From: Lanius collurio
Lineage: Eukaryota > Chordata > Aves > Passeriformes > Laniidae
Assembly: GCA_020086605.1 (NCBI GenBank)
Contig: JACBWW010000003.1
Location: 7,561,008 to 7,625,007 of the forward strand
Direction: 5' to 3'
DNA length: 64,000 nt
The translations under genes and the position numbers were made by a program. The notes below the pieces were generated by a model. The model saw only the letters and a list, made by a program, of their open reading frames with translations, was not told where the DNA came from and ran no database searches. Positions 1 through 64,000 of this stretch are shown in pieces (the stretch's first letter is position 1; the number at the start of each line of letters is the position of its first letter).

Positions 1-747
1 TTCGTTACTCACTAGTAGTTTTGATGAAAACCAGCAGTTTAAATGGCCATTTGATTTGTACGCAAAGGATTTTTCCTGAAACAGGACTGAATAACCAATA
101 CTAGGAGTGGCTAATTTAATGTACTGAAGGAATGGATATAAACCAAAAGAAATTGTGAGCAGACACAAACCAAAAAGCCCAAGGCTAGCACAAGCCTACT
201 ACTGCATCAAACCAGAAAGAAGAGAGGCTGTCCTAGGCACTGTCTACTTACCCACTATACAACGTGGCTCTTCAACCACTCCTCAGAACAAAAGTTCTTC
301 TGCTTCCTTAAATAATGCACCTACTTTACCACTGCTTTTGAAAATATCAACATATTGGTTACCATGCCTGTATTTGTACTGAACATCAACACATACACTG
401 CCTTGAAAAGCTCCAACTCAACCTTACCAAGGCTATAAAAACCTCTATCAGGACACTTGAAGTTCACGGGGGAAGCAGATGCAGGGAAGCAAATCAAATA
501 GAGTGTTAAAAAGAAATTTTTAAAAAGTCTATTATTGCAACTAACAAGATTTCCAAGTGCTGAAAGAGTAGCAAACTGGATTCAGGAAAAACGTCAGCTG
601 ACGCTATAACTTACACTGTACATTTACACTTACAAGACTTGCTACAGACTCACTGCCTCTAACCAAGGCCTAACACTTTGAGAAGTGACCCTTTAAAAAC
701 AGCATCTTTTTACTCACAAGATCAGCTTTTAGGTTGTGCTTACTGAG

Positions 748-812
748 TATCACAGAATCCCTGAATGCTTTGGGTTGGAAGGGACCTTAAAGATCACCTA
801 GTTCCAAGCCCT
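748..812 (-). mobile_element. CR1 LINE 3'-end fragment
   Basis: ATCACAGAATCCCTGAATGC followed by the TTGGGTTGGAAGGGACC block is the antisense of the conserved CR1 3' end. Only about 65 bp remain. Bases 1-747 show no gene and no other recognisable element. Confidence 0.85.
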
Positions 813-1013
813 TTATGCATTTATAAAGTATTCCCCAAAATAGCAGGGAAAATATTTCATGCATGATACAAGCAACATAGCACATTTTGCAATATTATCA
901 CAGCTAAACAGGGTGCTATGCCATGAGGCCAGACAACTGTAAAATACCATGTCTTTCTTAAACAGCCAAAACACTCACAGGCTGCCTGGAAGGGAAGGCA
1001 CTGCTGGAAGGAC

Positions 1014-1019
1014 TTTATT
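1014..1019 (-). promoter_or_regulatory. Candidate poly(A) signal AATAAA (distal)
   Basis: Second AATAAA on the gene strand, about 1.7 kb after the stop and about 200 nt before a CR1 fragment. It would include the AT-dinucleotide tract in the 3' UTR. Confidence 0.3.
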
Positions 1020-1531
1020 CTTTACATCTACTATCCAGATACACACTTCTGTAAACAGAGTTTTTCCAATCTCCTTGAATCCTACGCTTAAATCATTTGC
1101 TAAAAAAACACAGGAAACAGAATTTGGAAAAAAAGTAATATTATTTAGCATGTTTTTGAATTAAATATTCCACATAACAAAAGTGTTATTTTCATGTCAC
1201 CAACTATATTATTTATATACATATGCTGAACAGTTAACAAAAGAATCAAGAGATGCCCTATCAAAACCAACAGCAATTTCTTGCTTCAGCAATCTGAAAT
1301 AACTAGTTTTATCATTGACAGAGTATAGACAATATTTACAGAAAAGAGCTTTCTGGATCTGAGAACAATTATCTTTTAGAAAGTAAATTAGAGTCCAGGT
1401 CTGCATTATCGTACAACATATCCACCATTGATCGAGAAGGACTTGTGGCAACCGAACAGATGAACTTCTTGCAACTGGGATTAGTATTTACAAAATATAC
1501 TGATCAGCCACACAGAGGCTCATAAACTTTA

Positions 1532-1592
1532 AATATATATATACATATATAAGCACACATATATATATATATCTATATATATGTAACATATA
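1532..1592. repeat. Imperfect AT-dinucleotide microsatellite
   Basis: Alternating TA runs interrupted by CACA and CTA units, inside the possible long 3' UTR. Self-complementary, so it could fold in RNA; likely length-variable. Confidence 0.85.
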
Positions 1593-2175
1593 AATAAAAT
1601 TCAAAAGAACAAGGCAAAAATAAGAAAACAGCTTCTGTCTTTGGAATGTCTAAAAGACAACTATGTTTTTACTCCAGTGTTTCTTTGCTATGAATATACT
1701 TAACAAGTGGCACCTTTGAAAGCAATACTCAGTCAGCTAGGTAGTTTTGCCGAAACAATGACTTAAACAACAAATATATGAAACATATGTCCAAAATCCA
1801 CAAAGAAAATAATAAGGAATTTACAGATTTAAAATGATAACTGTTTACAGCACTGGGGAACATTGTATAATATAGGTGACCTAGGATGCATCTAACTTTC
1901 TCAGTGCTACCACAAAATTGTACTTGTTTACTTCACAGATTTAGTATATGGCTGTGTTTTCCACAGATAACTGAGACATGTACCTGCTGACCCAGTACAG
2001 CAAACAACAACAGAGGCTTTTACTGGAACCTTTTGTTGTTTGGATTCTTTTTAAGTAATTATTGCCAAGTCCAAAACCTCAGACTTTTACTGTAAAAACT
2101 AACATCTGTCTGCCTGTGTGGTAGGAATGAAAATGAACATGCTCCCTCTCAAGAAAAGCCATGAGCTCGCAGTAT

Positions 2176-2181
2176 TTTATT
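2176..2181 (-). promoter_or_regulatory. Candidate poly(A) signal AATAAA (proximal)
   Basis: Reads AATAAA on the gene strand about 540 nt after the stop codon. Canonical hexamer, but a single hexamer in AT-rich sequence is weak evidence. Confidence 0.4.
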
Positions 2182-2717
2182 TTTTTCCAACAAATTCTCA
2201 AAATGCACTAAAAAAGAAAGCTTTCAAAAGAAATACAGCCTTTTCCTGTGCCTTGTAAGAAAAAAAGGCAAAACTCCACTATTTTAAACTGCATGCATGC
2301 ATCAACTGCAACACTTTGTTTCCAATCTCAATTATTTCTTTAAACACATAAAAAAAAAGTCGACCAATAGTTTCATGATTTTCCTGTGAAGTTATTATTC
2401 ATCTCCATTAGAAATGGGAATCATTCTATTCTGATATAAAGTTCCAGTTTTTTTTAAATACATATACTGGCTGTGAATTCAAAGATGAAACTGTATACAT
2501 TATTACCTGAGTTCATTGATTCACAGACAACTTAGCACAGATTAAATGTTTTCCCAATATTCTTCTACAAGCTTAAAAAAAACCAATTTATCTTTTAGAT
2601 AATTTTTGTAAATAATTAAAAAAACTATAATATATTATTCTATTGTTAGTATCTTCAATGCTTGAAGCTTTAAAGATCAAGTCCCAGAAACATTTTTAAC
2701 TTTCAAAATTTAAGGTG

Positions 2718-62108
<59,391 letters not shown>

Positions 62109-64000
62109 CTGCAAAACAAGCAACAAAACATTTGTAGTAAGTCACATTTCATGTACTTATAACTCATTGTAAAAACCACAACCATTTGAAGCAGAAACTA
62201 TTCCAATTCCTCTAAGATTTTTGACTTAACCAACACTGTAACTTCAAGGGATCTTGAAGATCTCAGGAAAAAACATTACTGCTTCCACTGAGACAGGATC
62301 ATTCAAATACACCCATGCCTCAAACTGCTAGTCACTAAAGACATAAATAATCACCTTTTCCCTGTAATTTGAAATAAATTCTTTCTGTGCTTCATAAACA
62401 CCCATCAAGTTCACAACAACATGAAACGTTGCAAAAACCACTAGGTATGAGTAAGACACTGCCAGAGGTTACTTCTACTAATATTACATCACCTGTTTCT
62501 AATAAAGTTTTTTAAAATTACACAGTCAGCAGTTCTCACTACACAGGTTTTCCACCCTCCCTCCTTTCTCTCTCTCTTTCCTTAAGAAAAATTTAGACAT
62601 CTTTTCTTTCTTCTTCTGGCATTTTATTAAAACCTATTTTAAAACCTTTAAGGTTGCAAAACCAACACCAATGTTTCAAACAGTTGAGAGAGATGCAATA
62701 AACTGCAAGTCTAAGTGTGTACACATTAGCTCAAAGGAAAAAGATGTATTTTTCTTTAAACAGATCCAGTCTAGGCCCATACAGTTTTCTTTTGAACTCC
62801 TACAGTCATACAACTTTTGACATACAAGCTGCAAGCTTCTATATCTTTCTGCCCAAATTAGTGAAGTCAATCCCGTAAATACTTAGTGATATAAGGAAAA
62901 TATTAATCTAAGGAAATTATGCACATTTTACATTTGAGAAGATATTTTATTACAAAGGAAGTAATCTTTATTTAAGAAAAAATTTAAGAAAAGCAACTGG
63001 CAGCAGGGGTCAGCTTGTGCTGCAGGTTAGGGTCATGAAAGAGAAAAAATCTATAGAATTCAAACACTGCCACAACTAAACCTGCATCAACAACAGAAGA
63101 AGGGAAAAAAAAGAAGGGAACAGTGATTTTATTAGCTAGACATGGAAGGCCTGATGTTTCTCTTTAAGTCAGTACTTCTCCCCACATATGTAAGAACTAG
63201 GCATAGGAAGTAACAACAACACAAGTAGAAGTTTACAGCATCTTTTTTACATTTCCTCAGAGGAAACTGAAGATTACAATTCATACAGTATTTCCACTCT
63301 ACTGCACCCACTTCAAAGTCCTCTCTCATTCACCACACCATTTACAAGCGGAAAAAGAAATCAATACCTTATGTCCTGATCATTTTTTTTTCCTGCTAAA
63401 ATTCTCATAAACAAACTTTAAAGGCTTGTAGTTGAGGAAGCCGTAGAAAACATTTCAGCACGATATATTCTGGGCAAGAAATCACAACTGAAAACAATGC
63501 CCTAGGGACTTATATTTCTCCTTTTTGGACTAAGTCACCCAATTAAATTTTGCTTTGCAAAGTTTAGTTTTCAAGTACTTCTCTCTAACACAATGATGCA
63601 AATATCACTAATCTTTATCATGTGTACACTTATACTTATTGCATTCTTTAATAAACTGTAAATTCATAGTATGCAGACACTATCAATAACAACCCTGAAA
63701 TGGTCACATTTCTTCAAAAGCTGAAAATGACAGCTTTAATTACAAGACACAATCCTTTAAGCATCTTTGTGATAAATATGCCTGAGTAGAATAAAAGAAA
63801 CAAATCAGTTTCTGTAAATAATGGCATCACAAGAGAGATGAAAGAAAAATCTGCTCCTATACTTGGGCTATATGAAAATGTAATGCACAAGGCTTTCCTT
63901 TACCTTGGAAAAAGGAGTAATATTCAACCCTATGAAGGCCTGACCTCTCACTTTAAATTGACAACTGAAAAATGATCCAATCCATGGCTTTAGAAAGGCC
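62109..64000 (-). other. Upstream intron or 5' region of ZNF236
   Basis: No CpG-rich promoter, no secure exon and no recognised transposon in these 1.9 kb. The only exon-like frame is the candidate at 63251-63329. The gene's promoter is therefore probably beyond 64000. Confidence 0.7.
63251..63329 (-). CDS. ZNF236: Possible 5' coding exon of ZNF236 (candidate start)
   Basis: A short frame opens at ATG 63327-63329, directly after an in-frame TGA. It reads MREDFEVGAVEWKYCMNCNL and continues to QFPLRK, ending at a possible donor (AAAT, then GTAAAA) in phase 1, the phase exon 1 requires. The spliced junction would read PLRK-YDVLTP. The YCMNCNLQF segment looks like the first half of a C2H2 finger. 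Against it: the donor lacks G at +5, the start context is weak, and phase agreement has a one-in-three chance of being accidental. It could also be an internal exon using an AG within the GAGAGAG stretch, with the true start beyond the window. Confidence 0.35.

Larger units (their letters stand above)
1014..2717 (-). other. ZNF236: ZNF236 3' UTR (extent uncertain)
   Basis: Sequence below the stop is AT-rich with no further coding frame or splice sites that matter. Two AATAAA hexamers on the gene strand lie at 2176-2181 and 1014-1019, giving a short (about 540 nt) or long (about 1.7 kb) 3' UTR. An AT-dinucleotide tract lies between them. Which site is used cannot be told from sequence. Confidence 0.5.

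Noticed and set aside
1209..1451. Minus-strand 80-codon frame below the ZNF236 stop
   Set aside because: Lies in the probable 3' UTR; no similarity to the finger protein or any family I know.

Overview
This window is from a vertebrate, most likely a bird. The base composition is AT-rich and the coding sequence sits in small exons separated by long introns. The recognisable repeats are CR1 LINE fragments, some ending in the bird-type GATTCTGTGATT-like 3' terminus, plus one LTR that looks ERVL-like. The species cannot be told from the sequence.

Nearly the whole window is one gene on the minus strand, the avian orthologue of ZNF236, a very large nuclear C2H2 zinc-finger protein. I reconstructed 31 coding exons by hand, from 62108 down to the stop codon at 2718-2720. 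Each has an AC...CT boundary pair on the plus strand (GT donor, AG acceptor on the gene strand). Reading phases agree at every junction except one. The visible exons give about 1,858 codons and 28 C2H2 fingers. The start codon and promoter are not certain: a possible first coding exon lies at 63251-63329 and the true 5' end may be beyond 64000.

From high to low coordinates, the layout is as follows. 62108-47614 holds fingers F1-F9 (exons 1-6). 45828-41619 is a Gln/Ser/Pro-rich linker (exons 7-9). 39894-33270 holds F10-F17 (exons 10-13). 33021-25791 is a Gln-rich, acidic linker (exons 14-17). 25659-19981 holds F20-F25 (exons 18-21). 18073-12318 is a Ser/Thr/Gln-rich linker with a repeated TLTI-like motif (exons 22-27). 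11027-3273 holds F26-F30 (exons 28-30). The C-terminal exon and 3' UTR lie below 2845.

The main anomaly is between exon 17 and exon 18. The intron there is only 131 bp, the phases do not match, and a direct join gives a stop after two codons. Comparison with the paralogous module in exons 12-13 shows that about two fingers (F18-F19) are missing. A collapsed assembly is the simplest explanation. A second assembly scar is an N at 11656 between two identical 57-bp copies.

The finger array has a mirrored module order (C-A-B then B'-A'-C') that can be read directly from recognition-helix similarity. No plus-strand gene, RNA gene or CRISPR was found. Other content is six CR1 pieces, one LTR, a long imperfect hairpin in the largest linker intron, and some short palindromes.
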